This document shows, piece after piece, positions 1-6,461 of a DNA stretch of 8,936 bases. The notes under the pieces were generated by a model. The model worked only from the letters and a program-made list of their open reading frames with translations, was not told where the DNA came from and searched no databases. The DNA lies in assembly GCA_003523465.1 (NCBI GenBank), contig DQAA01000435.1, forward strand, positions 4,490 to 13,425, in the 5' to 3' direction. The DNA is from Pseudomonas sp. (lineage in GTDB: Bacteria; Pseudomonadota; Gammaproteobacteria; Pseudomonadales; Pseudomonadaceae). Position 1 is the first letter of the stretch, and the number at the start of each line of letters is the position of its first letter. A program made the translations under genes and the position numbers.

Positions 1-414
1 GGTCGCACGGGGCGCTGGCGGCTCGCTGGCACCATCACGGTAGTCGCTCAGCAAGCGGTGCAACTGTGCGCCGCCCAGAGGCTTCTGCACGCAGCCAAGC
101 AGGTGCAGGCCAAGCTGCGGGGCGAGTTCGGCGATGCTGTCGAGCAGCGCGGGCTCGGGGTCGCTGAGGACGATCAGCGCCGAGGCAAGCCGTTGTTCGG
201 CAAGGTGACGGATCATCGCCAGCCCATCCTGCCCGTCCATGTACAGATCACAGATCGCCACATCCACCGGTCCACGACGCTCCAGCATCTGCACGGCAAC
301 CGGCACCGAGTCAGCCGTGAGCACGTCGAACACGCCGTTGGCATTGAGCATCTGGTGCAAAACCATGAGCTGGAAGGGGTGGTCTTCGAGGATCAGGACC
401 TTGAGCGAGTGCAT
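1..414 (-). CDS. Response regulator with RocR-like receiver domain (N-terminal part, cut by window edge)
   Basis: This is the N-terminal 138 codons of a two-component response regulator; the C-terminus lies beyond the left edge. Reading the minus strand from ATG at 414 gives a complete receiver domain. The acidic pocket is E10-D11 in LILEDHPFQ, the phosphoacceptor is D56 in AICDLYMDGQDG, the switch serine is S84 in IVLSD, and the conserved lysine is K111 in VQKPL. A proline/alanine-rich stretch near 130-138 looks like a linker. GGAG lies 9 nt before the ATG. The wording of the domain (EDHPFQ, AICDL.M.G.DGL, LGL..LG...KP) resembles the receiver of Pseudomonas RocR, which carries a C-terminal EAL phosphodiesterase domain acting on cyclic-di-GMP. 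An EAL output is therefore a plausible inference, but it cannot be seen here. The gene is divergent from the small plus-strand gene at 608. Confidence 0.85.
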   Translation of the reverse strand, partial: MHSLKVLILEDHPFQLMVLHQMLNANGVFDVLTADSVPVAVQMLERRGPVDVAICDLYMDGQDGLAMIRHLAEQRLASALIVLSDPEPALLDSIAELAPQLGLHLLGCVQKPLGGAQLHRLLSDYRDGASEPPAPRAT

Positions 415-508
415 GAGCGGGGTCTCCGTGATGGCACGAAGATGCGACTCTAGGGAAATAGTGCGGTGGGACCTATAGGACAAATCCGAAAGAATCGTGT
501 TTGTTTCC

Positions 509-532
509 GACGGTGGATCTGACGGTAGATCA
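509..532. repeat. 12-bp imperfect tandem repeat in the divergent intergenic region
   Basis: GACGGTGGATCT (509-520) is followed directly by GACGGTAGATCA (521-532), matching at 10 of 12 positions. It sits in the 193-bp space between the divergent response regulator and the HigA-like small gene, so it could be a binding site for a regulator of either. A 12-bp unit is short enough to arise by chance, and no promoter convincing enough to anchor it was found. Confidence 0.35.
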
Positions 533-594
533 GGAAATGGCTGCCTTGTGCGCTTGGTCGCCGTGGCGGCAGGATTGTTGGTGAACGCAAGCCC

Positions 595-600
595 AAGGAG
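595..600 (+). promoter_or_regulatory. Ribosome binding site deciding the GTG start at 608
   Basis: AAGGAG at 595-600 is a near-ideal Shine-Dalgarno sequence 7 nt before GTG at 608. This start coincides with the beginning of HigA-like similarity (VTIKPIRN). The longer reading from GTG at 497 has no comparable site. Confidence 0.7.
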
Positions 601-607
601 CCTTTCA

Positions 608-790
608 GTGACGATCAAACCAATCCGTAACGATGAAGATTTGCGAGCGGCATTGGAACGGCTTGAAGTTATCTATCAGGCAGAGAGTGAAACGCCCGAG
701 GCCATCGAGATGGAAGAATTGGTGGCTGCGATCAGCGCGTATGAAAGCGAGCACTACCCAATACAACTGGCCGATAACAGGATTACATAG
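608..790 (+). CDS. Orphan HigA-type antitoxin N-terminal fragment, 60 aa
   Basis: The protein has 60 residues, is acidic and probably helical. Its opening TIKPIRNDEDLRAALERLE, the middle ETPEAIEMEELVAAISAYE and the motif HYPI (residues 49-52) resemble the N-terminal region of HigA-type antitoxins, which typically read T(I/R)PIR...AL..I...PGTPEGDELEVL..L...YE.KHYPI. In the full-length family this is followed by a helix-turn-helix domain. Here the protein ends eight residues after HYPI (QLADNRIT) and no helix-turn-helix is present. The next bases in the other two frames show no remnant of one either, so this looks like a truncation rather than a single frameshift. No HigB/RelE-like toxin is visible upstream, where it would normally lie. 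The AAGGAG site and intact frame suggest it may still be translated. It is either a decaying antitoxin remnant or a stand-alone small protein; the family call rests on recalled motifs. Confidence 0.6.
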   Translation: MTIKPIRNDEDLRAALERLEVIYQAESETPEAIEMEELVAAISAYESEHYPIQLADNRIT

Positions 791-833
791 GAGCGTCGCT
801 TGTCGGGCCCACAGAAAATATGCGTCAGGCATG

Positions 834-861
834 AAAAAGCCCGTCACCAAGGACGGGCTTT
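834..861 (-). terminator. Rho-independent terminator of hom-thrC
   Basis: AAAGCCCGTC (836-845) pairs with GACGGGCTTT (852-861) around a 6-nt loop. Read on the minus strand, the stem is followed by a run of T (complement of the A run 834-838). It lies 17 bp past the thrC stop. The plus-strand side also ends in a T-rich stretch (CTTTCTTC), so it may serve the convergent small gene ending at 790 as well. Confidence 0.85.
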
Positions 862-877
862 CTTCACCGCGAACCGC

Positions 878-2287
878 TTACAGCGGCTTGCCACGATTGC
901 CATGCTGGCTGACGAATGCCTGAACCTGGCTCAGGTCATTGGCCAGTACGGTGCACTTCTCGTCCCGCGAGAACAGGTCGCTCAGGTGCGCCGGGAGTTC
1001 CAGGGCCTTGCCGACACCGGCCTTCTCCACCGCTTCCGGGAACTTGACCGGATGCGCGGTACCAAGGACGACCATCGGGGTGTCCAGGCTGCGACGGCAT
1101 TCGCGAGCGGCCTTGACGCCAATGGCGGTGTGCGGGTCGAGCACTTCGCCGGTCTGGGCGAAGACTTCGGCGATGGTTTCGCAGGTTTGCGCGTCATCCA
1201 CGGCCAGCGAGTCGAACAGCTTGCGGGCTTCGGTCCAGCGATCCTGATCGACGCTGAAGCCGCCGCCCTGCTTGAAGCTGGCCATCAGTTCGGCGATCGC
1301 CGCACCGTTGCGACCGTGCAGGTCGAACAGCAGGCGCTCGAAGTTCGAGGAAACCATGATGTCCATGGACGGCGACAGGGTCGCGTGCAGGGTTTCCTTG
1401 ACGTACTGATTGCCGCTCATGAAGCGGTGCAGGATGTCGTTGCGGTTGGTGGCGACGATCAGCTGGCTGATCGGCAGGCCCATGTTGCGTGCCAGGTAGC
1501 CGGCGAAGATGTCGCCGAAGTTGCCGGTCGGTACCGAGAAGGCCACGGAACGGGCCGGGCCACCGAGCTGCAGGGCTGCGTGGAAGTAGTAGACGATCTG
1601 GGCCATGATCCGCGCCCAGTTGATCGAGTTGACCGCGACCAGGCGGGTGCCCTTGAGGAAGCCCTGGTCGGCGAAGCTGGCCTTGACCATCTCCTGGCAG
1701 TCGTCGAAGTTGCCTTCGATGGCGATGTTGTGGATGTTCTCGCCCATGATGGTGGTCATCTGGCGACGCTGCACTTCCGACACGCGCTGGTGCGGGTGGA
1801 GGATGAAGATGTCGACGTTGTCGCAACGACGGCAGCCTTCGATCGCAGCGGAGCCGGTGTCACCACTGGTGGCGCCGATGATCACCACGCGCTCGCCGCG
1901 CTTGACCAGTACGTGGTCGAGCAGACGGCCGAGCAGTTGCAGGGCGAAGTCCTTGAAGGCCAGGGTCGGGCCGTGGAACAGCTCCAGTACCCACTCGTTG
2001 CCGTTCAGCTGACGCAGCGGCGCAACCGCAGCGTGGGCGAACTCACCGTAGGTTTCTTCGAGGATCTTCTTGAAATCGGCATCGGCAATGCTGCCGGTGA
2101 CGAACGGGCGCATCACGCGGAAGGCCAGTTCGTGGTAGGGCAGGCCGGCCCAGGAAGCGATCTCTTCCTGGGTGAAGCGCGGCAGGTTTTCCGGAACGTA
2201 GAGGCCACCGTCACTGGCGAGGCCCGCCAGCAGGACGTCTTCGAAATTCAGGGCAGGAGCCTGGCCACGGGTACTGATATAGCGCAT
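878..2287 (-). CDS. thrC: Threonine synthase
   Basis: ThrC converts O-phosphohomoserine to threonine and phosphate using pyridoxal phosphate, the last step of threonine synthesis in the cytoplasm. The 469-residue product has the length I expect for Pseudomonas ThrC. It opens with MRYISTRGQ..LNFEDVLLAGLASDGGLYVP, the typical N-terminal domain. The PLP lysine is K112 in FHGPTLAFKDF; a cofactor-phosphate loop SGDTGSAA lies at 141-148 and PTGNFGD at 253-259. GVKAARE and VLGTAHPVKFPEAV near the C-terminus are also family motifs. AAGAAGG lies about 9 nt before the ATG. The gene follows hom after a 103-bp spacer filled by an inverted repeat and is closed by a hairpin terminator, so hom and thrC probably share a transcript. 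thrB is not in the window. Nothing looks broken. Confidence 0.97.
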   Translation of the reverse strand: MRYISTRGQAPALNFEDVLLAGLASDGGLYVPENLPRFTQEEIASWAGLPYHELAFRVMRPFVTGSIADADFKKILEETYGEFAHAAVAPLRQLNGNEWVLELFHGPTLAFKDFALQLLGRLLDHVLVKRGERVVIIGATSGDTGSAAIEGCRRCDNVDIFILHPHQRVSEVQRRQMTTIMGENIHNIAIEGNFDDCQEMVKASFADQGFLKGTRLVAVNSINWARIMAQIVYYFHAALQLGGPARSVAFSVPTGNFGDIFAGYLARNMGLPISQLIVATNRNDILHRFMSGNQYVKETLHATLSPSMDIMVSSNFERLLFDLHGRNGAAIAELMASFKQGGGFSVDQDRWTEARKLFDSLAVDDAQTCETIAEVFAQTGEVLDPHTAIGVKAARECRRSLDTPMVVLGTAHPVKFPEAVEKAGVGKALELPAHLSDLFSRDEKCTVLANDLSQVQAFVSQHGNRGKPL

Positions 2288-2313
2288 ATGGGCAAACCTT
2301 CTTGAGAGCCGCT

Positions 2314-2386
2314 AGCTTTAAGCTGAAAGCTGCAAGAGGGGGCAGTGGCGCCTGTTCTTGCAGCTTATGGCTTGTAGCTTGAAGCT
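2314..2386. repeat. Inverted array of AGCT heptad repeats between hom and thrC
   Basis: The left arm has AGCT at 2314, 2321 and 2328 (units AGCTTTA, AGCTGAA, AGCTGCA). The right arm has AGCT at 2362, 2376 and 2383, with a degenerate GGCT at 2369, again spaced 7 bp. The arms are inverted: AAGCTGCAAGA (2327-2337) is perfectly complementary to TCTTGCAGCTT (2356-2366), and outer AGCTTTAAGCT (2314-2324) pairs with AGCTTGAAGCT (2376-2386) at 10 of 11 positions. A G+C-rich centre with the palindrome GGCGCC separates them. It could fold in the hom-thrC mRNA. No T run follows, so it is not a classical terminator. I recall similar AAGCTGCAAGC strings in other Pseudomonas intergenic regions, which would make it a dispersed repeat; that is unverified. 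Confidence 0.75.
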
Positions 2387-2390
2387 GGAA

Positions 2391-3695
2391 TTAATTGAGC
2401 TGTTCGACGCGGATCCGCACGACCTTGCCGACCACATCCTGCAGGGCTTCCAGCGCGACGATGGCGTCGTTCATGCGCTGCTCCTGCACCTCGTGGGTGA
2501 GCAGGATCATCGGTACCAGGCCGTCCTGTTCCTCGACGTCCTTCTGCATGATCGATTCGATGTTGATGCCACGCTCGGAGAGGATGCTCGCCACCTGGGC
2601 CAGTACGCCCGGGTGGTCCTTGGCCTGAATGCGCAGGTAGTACGCGGTCTGGCAGGCTTCGATCGGCAGGATCGGGTGGGCGGACAGCGAGTCCGGCTGG
2701 AAGGCCAGGTGCGGCACGCGGTTTTCCGGGTCGGAGGTCATGGCGCGAACCACGTCCACCAGGTCGGCGACCACCGAGGAAGCGGTCGGCTCCATGCCGG
2801 CGCCTGCACCGTAGAACAGGGTCGAACCGGCGGCGTCGCCGTTGACCATCACCGCGTTCATCACGCCGTTGACGTTGGCGATCAGGCGATCGGCCGGGAT
2901 CAGGGTCGGGTGCACGCGCAACTCGATGCCGGCAGCGGTGCTGCGGGCGACGCCGAGGTGCTTGATGCGGTAGCCCAGGGCCTCGGCGTAGTTCACGTCA
3001 GCGGTGGTCAGCTGGGTGATGCCTTCGGTGTAGGCCTTGTCGAACTGCAGCGGGATGCCGAAGGCGATGGAGGCGAGGATGGTCAGCTTGTGCGCGGCAT
3101 CGATGCCTTCGACGTCGAAGGTCGGATCGGCTTCGGCGTAACCCAGGGCCTGGGCTTCGGCCAGCACGTCAGGGAAGGTGCGGCCCTTTTCGCGCATCTC
3201 GGTGAGGATGAAGTTGCCGGTGCCGTTGATGATGCCGGCAACCCAGTTGATACGGTTGGCCGAGAGGCCTTCGCGGATCGCCTTGATCACCGGGATGCCG
3301 CCGGCTACCGCCGCTTCGAAGGCGACGATGACGCCCTTCTCGCGGGCGCGGGCGAAGATTTCGTTGCCGTGCACGGCAATCAGCGCCTTGTTCGCGGTGA
3401 CTACGTGCTTGCCGTTGTCGATGGCCTTGAGGACCAGGTCGCGGGCCACGGTGTAGCCGCCAATCAGCTCAATGACAATATCGATATCGGGGTTGCTCGC
3501 GACCTCGAACACGTCAGCGGTAATGGGGGTACCGGTAATCTGGCAGTTCGGGTTGGGCGAACGCATGGCAATCTGTGCCACTTCGATTCCACGCCCGGCG
3601 CGGCGGGCGATTTCCTCGGCGTTTCGCTTAAGTACATTGAAGGTTCCGCCACCGACGGTCCCCAACCCACAGATGCCTACTTTGACCGGTTTCAC
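2391..3695 (-). CDS. hom: Homoserine dehydrogenase with C-terminal ACT domain
   Basis: Hom reduces aspartate 4-semialdehyde to homoserine with NAD(P)H, the branch point to threonine and methionine, in the cytoplasm. The 434-residue product shows the nucleotide-binding loop GICGLGTVGGG (7-17), the active-site stretch TANKAL (100-105, K103), GIINGTGN (154-161) and the signature PTFDVEGIDAAHK (191-203, with D199 and K203). The last roughly 80 residues (YYLRIQAKDHPGVLAQVASILSE onward) form an ACT domain, which in this family usually mediates feedback inhibition by threonine. It is the monofunctional form, without a fused aspartokinase. The start is GTG at 3695, chosen because GGGGAG lies 6 nt upstream and MKPVKVGICG is the expected N-terminus; the ATG slightly upstream is out of frame. 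thrC follows on the same strand. Confidence 0.97.
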   Translation of the reverse strand: MKPVKVGICGLGTVGGGTFNVLKRNAEEIARRAGRGIEVAQIAMRSPNPNCQITGTPITADVFEVASNPDIDIVIELIGGYTVARDLVLKAIDNGKHVVTANKALIAVHGNEIFARAREKGVIVAFEAAVAGGIPVIKAIREGLSANRINWVAGIINGTGNFILTEMREKGRTFPDVLAEAQALGYAEADPTFDVEGIDAAHKLTILASIAFGIPLQFDKAYTEGITQLTTADVNYAEALGYRIKHLGVARSTAAGIELRVHPTLIPADRLIANVNGVMNAVMVNGDAAGSTLFYGAGAGMEPTASSVVADLVDVVRAMTSDPENRVPHLAFQPDSLSAHPILPIEACQTAYYLRIQAKDHPGVLAQVASILSERGINIESIMQKDVEEQDGLVPMILLTHEVQEQRMNDAIVALEALQDVVGKVVRIRVEQLN

Positions 3696-3701
3696 TGTGA
3701 A

Positions 3702-3707
3702 CTCCCC
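3702..3707 (-). promoter_or_regulatory. Ribosome binding site for the GTG start of hom
   Basis: On the minus strand GGGGAG lies 6 nt before GTG at 3695. It fixes the GTG as the start of hom, since the nearest upstream ATG is out of frame. Confidence 0.75.
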
Positions 3708-3736
3708 ATTGAACGACCGGCGCTTGGCCAGTCGTG

Positions 3737-3764
3737 AAAAAGCCGTCTCCCCATGAAGACGGCT
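3737..3764 (-). terminator. Rho-independent terminator after dsbC
   Basis: AGCCGTCT (3741-3748) pairs with AGACGGCT (3757-3764) around an 8-nt loop. On the minus strand it is followed by TTTTT (complement of 3737-3741, the last base also closing the stem). It lies about 11 bp past the dsbC stop and only about 40 bp before the hom start, so hom is either expressed by read-through or by a promoter overlapping this hairpin or the end of dsbC. Confidence 0.8.
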
Positions 3765-3775
3765 CGCTGATTGAA

Positions 3776-4507
3776 TTACTTGGCGCCGGCGAGGGCCAGC
3801 TTGGCCACTTGCGGGGCCGGTTGATAGCCCGGAATCACCTGGCCATCCTCAAGGACGATGGCCGGGGTGCCGTTGACACCGATCGACTGGCCCATGGCGA
3901 ACTGCTTGCTCACCGGGTTTTCGCACTTGGCAGCCTTGATTTCCTTGCCGCCGATCATGTTGTCCAGTGCCGAGTTGCGGTCCTTGGAACACCAGACCGC
4001 CTGCAACTGCTCGTCACCCGGCGAACCCAGGCCCTGGCGCGGGAAGGCGACGTAGCGCACTTCGATACCGAGGCGGTTCAGTTCCGCCACTTCTTCATGC
4101 AGCTTGTGGCAGTACGGGCAAGTAGTGTCGGTGAATACAGTGACATGCGACTTGGCCGTGCCCTTGGCTGGGTAAATGACCATTTCCGACGCGGGAATGG
4201 CATTGATGGTCTTGGCGACGCCCGCTCGCTCGGCCTTCTCGGTGAGGTTGACCGGCTTGCCGTTGTCCATCTTGAACAGGTAGCCCTGGATCAGGTATTG
4301 GCCGTCGGCGCTGGCGTAGAGCACGCGACCGCCCTGCAGTTTGACTTCGTAGAGGCCGTTGAACGGGCTGCTGGAGATGCTCTCGACCGGCACCTCCGAC
4401 TCCAGCGATTTCAGGGTCTTGCGGATCGCCTGCTCGGCATCGTCGGCCACGGCAAACGAAGTGACCAGGGCCAGGGCGGCGGCCGCGAGGGTCTGGATCA
4501 AACGCAT
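3776..4507 (-). CDS. dsbC: Periplasmic thiol:disulfide interchange protein DsbC
   Basis: DsbC is a periplasmic disulfide isomerase that corrects wrongly paired cysteines and is kept reduced by DsbD. The 243-residue product starts with a Sec signal peptide: a basic start (MRLIQ), a hydrophobic core and a likely cleavage after AVA at residue 21. An N-terminal dimerisation domain (about 22-80) precedes a thioredoxin fold with the active site C130-P-Y-C133 in FTDTTCPYC, the cis-proline loop GTPAIV (T214-P215), and a second cysteine pair C173 and C195, as in E. coli DsbC, where the second pair forms a structural disulfide. TAAGGAG at 4517-4523 lies 9 nt before the ATG. In Pseudomonas and enterobacteria xerD sits just upstream, as here (140-bp spacer with no clear terminator), so the two may be cotranscribed. 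A hairpin terminator follows dsbC. Confidence 0.96.
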   Translation of the reverse strand: MRLIQTLAAAALALVTSFAVADDAEQAIRKTLKSLESEVPVESISSSPFNGLYEVKLQGGRVLYASADGQYLIQGYLFKMDNGKPVNLTEKAERAGVAKTINAIPASEMVIYPAKGTAKSHVTVFTDTTCPYCHKLHEEVAELNRLGIEVRYVAFPRQGLGSPGDEQLQAVWCSKDRNSALDNMIGGKEIKAAKCENPVSKQFAMGQSIGVNGTPAIVLEDGQVIPGYQPAPQVAKLALAGAK

Positions 4508-4647
4508 GGGGGGAAACTCCTTACATAGGACCGGAATAGGGACGCCCGTGCTGAAAACGCGGGGATTTCGCCGGCCCAGGACATGAACGTTGGAAGACTA
4601 CCACATTCATTGCCCGGTACAGGGGCCGTCGAGACGCCAAATAGCGG

Positions 4648-5544
4648 CTAGCCCCGCGGATGATGCCGAGCGTGCAGCTCCTGCAGGCGGGCCTTGGCGA
4701 CATGGGTGTAGATCTGCGTGGTGGACAGGTCGCTATGACCCAGGAGCATCTGTACCACCCGCAGGTCGGCACCGTGGTTGAGCAGATGGGTGGCGAAGGC
4801 ATGGCGCAGGGTATGGGGCGACAGCGCCTTGTCGATTCCGGCGACTTTCGCGTGATGCTTGATGCGGTGCCAGAAGGTCTGCCGGGTCATCTGTTCGCCG
4901 CGCTGGCTGGGGAACAGCACATCACTGGGGCGGCCGTTGAGCAGTTCGTTGCGGCCATCGCGCAGATAGCGTTCGAGCCACACCACCGCCTCCTCGCCCA
5001 TCGGCACCAGGCGCTCCTTGCTGCCCTTGCCCATCACCCGCAGCACACCCTGGCGCAGGTTGATCTGGTCGAGGGTCAGGCTGATCAGCTCGGTCACCCG
5101 CAGGCCGCAGGCGTAGAGCACTTCGAGCATGGCGCGGTCGCGCTGACCGATCGCTTCGCTCGGGTCAGGAGCGCGCAACAGGGCTTCTACATCGGCTTCG
5201 GAGAGGGACTTGGGCAGCGGGCGGCCGAGTTGCGGCATTTCCACCAGCAGGGTCGGGTCGACGCCGATGAGTTTTTCCCGCAGCAGGTAGCGATAGAAAC
5301 CCCGTACGCCGGAGAGGAAGCGCGCAGTGGAGCGCGGCTTGTAGGCCTGGTCCAGGCGCCAGCCGAGGTGATCGAGGATCAACTCACGGCCGGCGTCGGG
5401 CAGTTCGATGCCCTTTTCCTGCAGCCAGCCGTTGAACAGGGCCAGGTCGCTGCGGTAGGAAGCGCGGGTGTTATCCGACAGTCCTTTCTCAAGCCACAGG
5501 GCGTCGAGAAACTGGTCGATCAGGGGGTGGTCGATAGCGGGCAT
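4648..5544 (-). CDS. xerD: Site-specific tyrosine recombinase XerD
   Basis: XerD acts with XerC at the chromosomal dif site, under FtsK control, to resolve chromosome dimers at the septum. Starting at ATG 5544 the protein has 298 residues, the usual XerD length, and begins MPAIDHPLIDQFLD as Pseudomonas XerD does. An N-terminal SAM-like DNA-binding domain (about 5-90) is followed by the catalytic domain with R149 (CGLRVTEL), K173 (GKGSKER), H244 and R247 (SPHTLRH), H270 (LLGH) and the nucleophile Y279 (QIYTH), all present. A GTG two codons upstream at 5550 is in frame, but no better ribosome binding site precedes it, and family length favours the ATG. Both starts have weak Shine-Dalgarno sequences. 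The gene lies between the thioesterase and dsbC. It is the housekeeping recombinase, not a phage integrase. Confidence 0.96.
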   Translation of the reverse strand: MPAIDHPLIDQFLDALWLEKGLSDNTRASYRSDLALFNGWLQEKGIELPDAGRELILDHLGWRLDQAYKPRSTARFLSGVRGFYRYLLREKLIGVDPTLLVEMPQLGRPLPKSLSEADVEALLRAPDPSEAIGQRDRAMLEVLYACGLRVTELISLTLDQINLRQGVLRVMGKGSKERLVPMGEEAVVWLERYLRDGRNELLNGRPSDVLFPSQRGEQMTRQTFWHRIKHHAKVAGIDKALSPHTLRHAFATHLLNHGADLRVVQMLLGHSDLSTTQIYTHVAKARLQELHARHHPRG

Positions 5545-5588
5545 GGACACTCACAAGAGGACAAAACGCCCCTAGTGTTCCACACGCC

Positions 5589-5996
5589 TCAGAAGCCCGG
5601 CAACACTGGTACGGGGCGCTTGTCCTCATCAATGGCGACGAAGCTGAACAGGCCGTGGATGGCTTTCTCGCGGCTGTCGCAGCTCATGCTTTCGACGAAC
5701 ACCTCGACCTCCACTTTCAGGCTGGTATTGCCGACCTTGACCACGCGACCGACCAGTTCGACGATGGAACCGGCCGCGATCGGGTGTTTGAAGTCGATGC
5801 GGTCGGTGGACACGGTTACCAGCGGCAGGCGACAGAAACGGGTGGCGGCGATGAACGAGACTTCATCCATCCAGGCCAGGGCGGTGCCGCCGAACAGGGT
5901 GTTGTGGTGGTTGGTGGTGGACGGGAATACGGCCTTGGTCACGCGGGTCACCGACAGTTCGGTGCGGCGTTCGATTTCCTGGTCTCGGGTAGTCAT
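5589..5996 (-). CDS. Acyl-CoA thioesterase, hotdog fold (YciA-like)
   Basis: The predicted protein hydrolyses acyl-CoA thioesters to free CoA and the acid; it has no signal peptide, so it is expected in the cytoplasm. At 135 residues it matches the single-hotdog YciA/acyl-CoA thioester hydrolase family. The conserved block is HNTLFGGTALAWMDEVSFIAA (31-51), in which N32 and the active-site aspartate D44 stand at the start of the central hotdog helix. STDRIDFKHPI (63-73) and the strand VELVGRVVKVGNTSLKVEVEVF (79-100) are also typical. The physiological acyl chain cannot be read from sequence. It begins after the rplS terminator, with a weak ribosome binding site (GAAGTGAT) before the ATG, and ends 44 bp before xerD. 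No clear promoter was found in the 100-bp gap upstream, though one must exist if the terminator is efficient. Confidence 0.9.
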   Translation of the reverse strand: MTTRDQEIERRTELSVTRVTKAVFPSTTNHHNTLFGGTALAWMDEVSFIAATRFCRLPLVTVSTDRIDFKHPIAAGSIVELVGRVVKVGNTSLKVEVEVFVESMSCDSREKAIHGLFSFVAIDEDKRPVPVLPGF

Positions 5997-6046
5997 GGGA
6001 TCACTTCATACAAAAATACGACGGAGCACTGCGGACTTCAGAATGC

Positions 6047-6074
6047 AAAAAGGGCAGCCCGAGGGCTGCCCTTT
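6047..6074 (-). terminator. Strong hairpin terminator of the rpsP-rimM-trmD-rplS operon
   Basis: AAAGGGCAGCC (6049-6059) pairs perfectly with GGCTGCCCTTT (6064-6074) around a 4-nt CGAG loop. On the minus strand the stem runs into TTTTT (complement of 6047-6051). It lies 23 bp past the rplS stop and separates the ribosomal operon from the thioesterase gene. The plus-strand side is also T-rich, so it is potentially bidirectional. Confidence 0.92.
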
Positions 6075-6097
6075 CTTTCGCAAAGGTCGGACTGGAC

Positions 6098-6448
6098 TCA
6101 GGCCAGTTTTTCCTTGATGCGAGCTGCTTTACCGGACAGGTCACGCAGGTAGTACAGCTTGGCTTTACGCACGTCACCACGACGTTTCACGGCCAGGCTG
6201 TCGATTTGCGGGCTGTAGGTCTGGAAAGTACGCTCAACGCCAACACCGTTGGAGATTTTGCGAACGGTGAATGCGCTGTTCAGACCGCGGTTGCGCTTGG
6301 CGATTACAACGCCTTCGAACGCCTGCAGACGGGAACGATCGCCTTCCTTCACTTTCACCTGAACGACTACGGTGTCGCCCGGGGCAAAGGTAGGGATTTC
6401 TTTGCTCATCTGTTCAGCTTCGATCTGCTGAATGATTTTGTTGGTCAT
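6098..6448 (-). CDS. rplS: 50S ribosomal protein L19
   Basis: L19 is a large-subunit protein at the 30S-50S interface. The 116-residue product is complete and close to the usual 115 residues. Family features include the N-terminal helix [14 protein letters not shown], the strand [20 protein letters not shown] (21-40), [24 protein letters not shown] (41-64), and a basic C-terminal half with [30 protein letters not shown] lies 6 nt before the ATG, much stronger than the sites of the upstream genes rimM and trmD. It is the last gene of the operon, 41 bp after trmD, and is followed by a strong terminator. A perfect hairpin just before its ribosome binding site may influence its expression separately from trmD. 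Confidence 0.98.
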   Translation of the reverse strand: MTNKIIQQIEAEQMSKEIPTFAPGDTVVVQVKVKEGDRSRLQAFEGVVIAKRNRGLNSAFTVRKISNGVGVERTFQTYSPQIDSLAVKRRGDVRKAKLYYLRDLSGKAARIKEKLA

Positions 6449-6461
6449 CTTTTGCTCCTAA

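Noticed and set aside
497..607. N-terminal extension of the HigA-like small protein from GTG at 497
   Set aside because: No clear ribosome binding site, and HigA-like similarity begins only at 608, where AAGGAG is correctly spaced.
415..607. Possible HigB/RelE toxin remnant upstream of the HigA-like gene
   Set aside because: All three plus-strand frames were read; none shows toxin-like sequence and two are interrupted.
800..2305. Open frame of 501 codons on the plus strand opposite thrC
   Set aside because: It mirrors thrC, whose product is clearly recognisable; long antisense frames are expected from G+C-rich codon use, and its translation resembles no family.
2358..3737. Open frame of 459 codons on the plus strand opposite hom
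   Set aside because: Shadow of hom with low-complexity composition and no recognisable motif or ribosome binding site.
4648..5544. Tyrosine recombinase as a sign of a phage or genomic island
   Set aside because: Length, full motif set and xerD-dsbC neighbourhood identify the housekeeping XerD; no attachment site, tRNA gene or phage genes are present, and no dif-like site was seen.
5545..5550. GTG two codons upstream as the start of xerD
   Set aside because: The ATG at 5544 gives the usual 298 residues and expected N-terminus; the GTG has no better ribosome binding site.
5545..5588. Weak stem-loop between the thioesterase gene and xerD
   Set aside because: Only about 5 paired bases at each level with a mismatch and no T run; not distinguishable from chance.
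5997..6046. Promoter for the thioesterase gene
   Set aside because: TATTTT-like sequence is present but no -35 element sits at proper spacing.
4660..6117. Open frame of 485 codons on the plus strand spanning xerD and the thioesterase gene
   Set aside because: Antisense to two well-supported genes and running through their spacer; no family resemblance.
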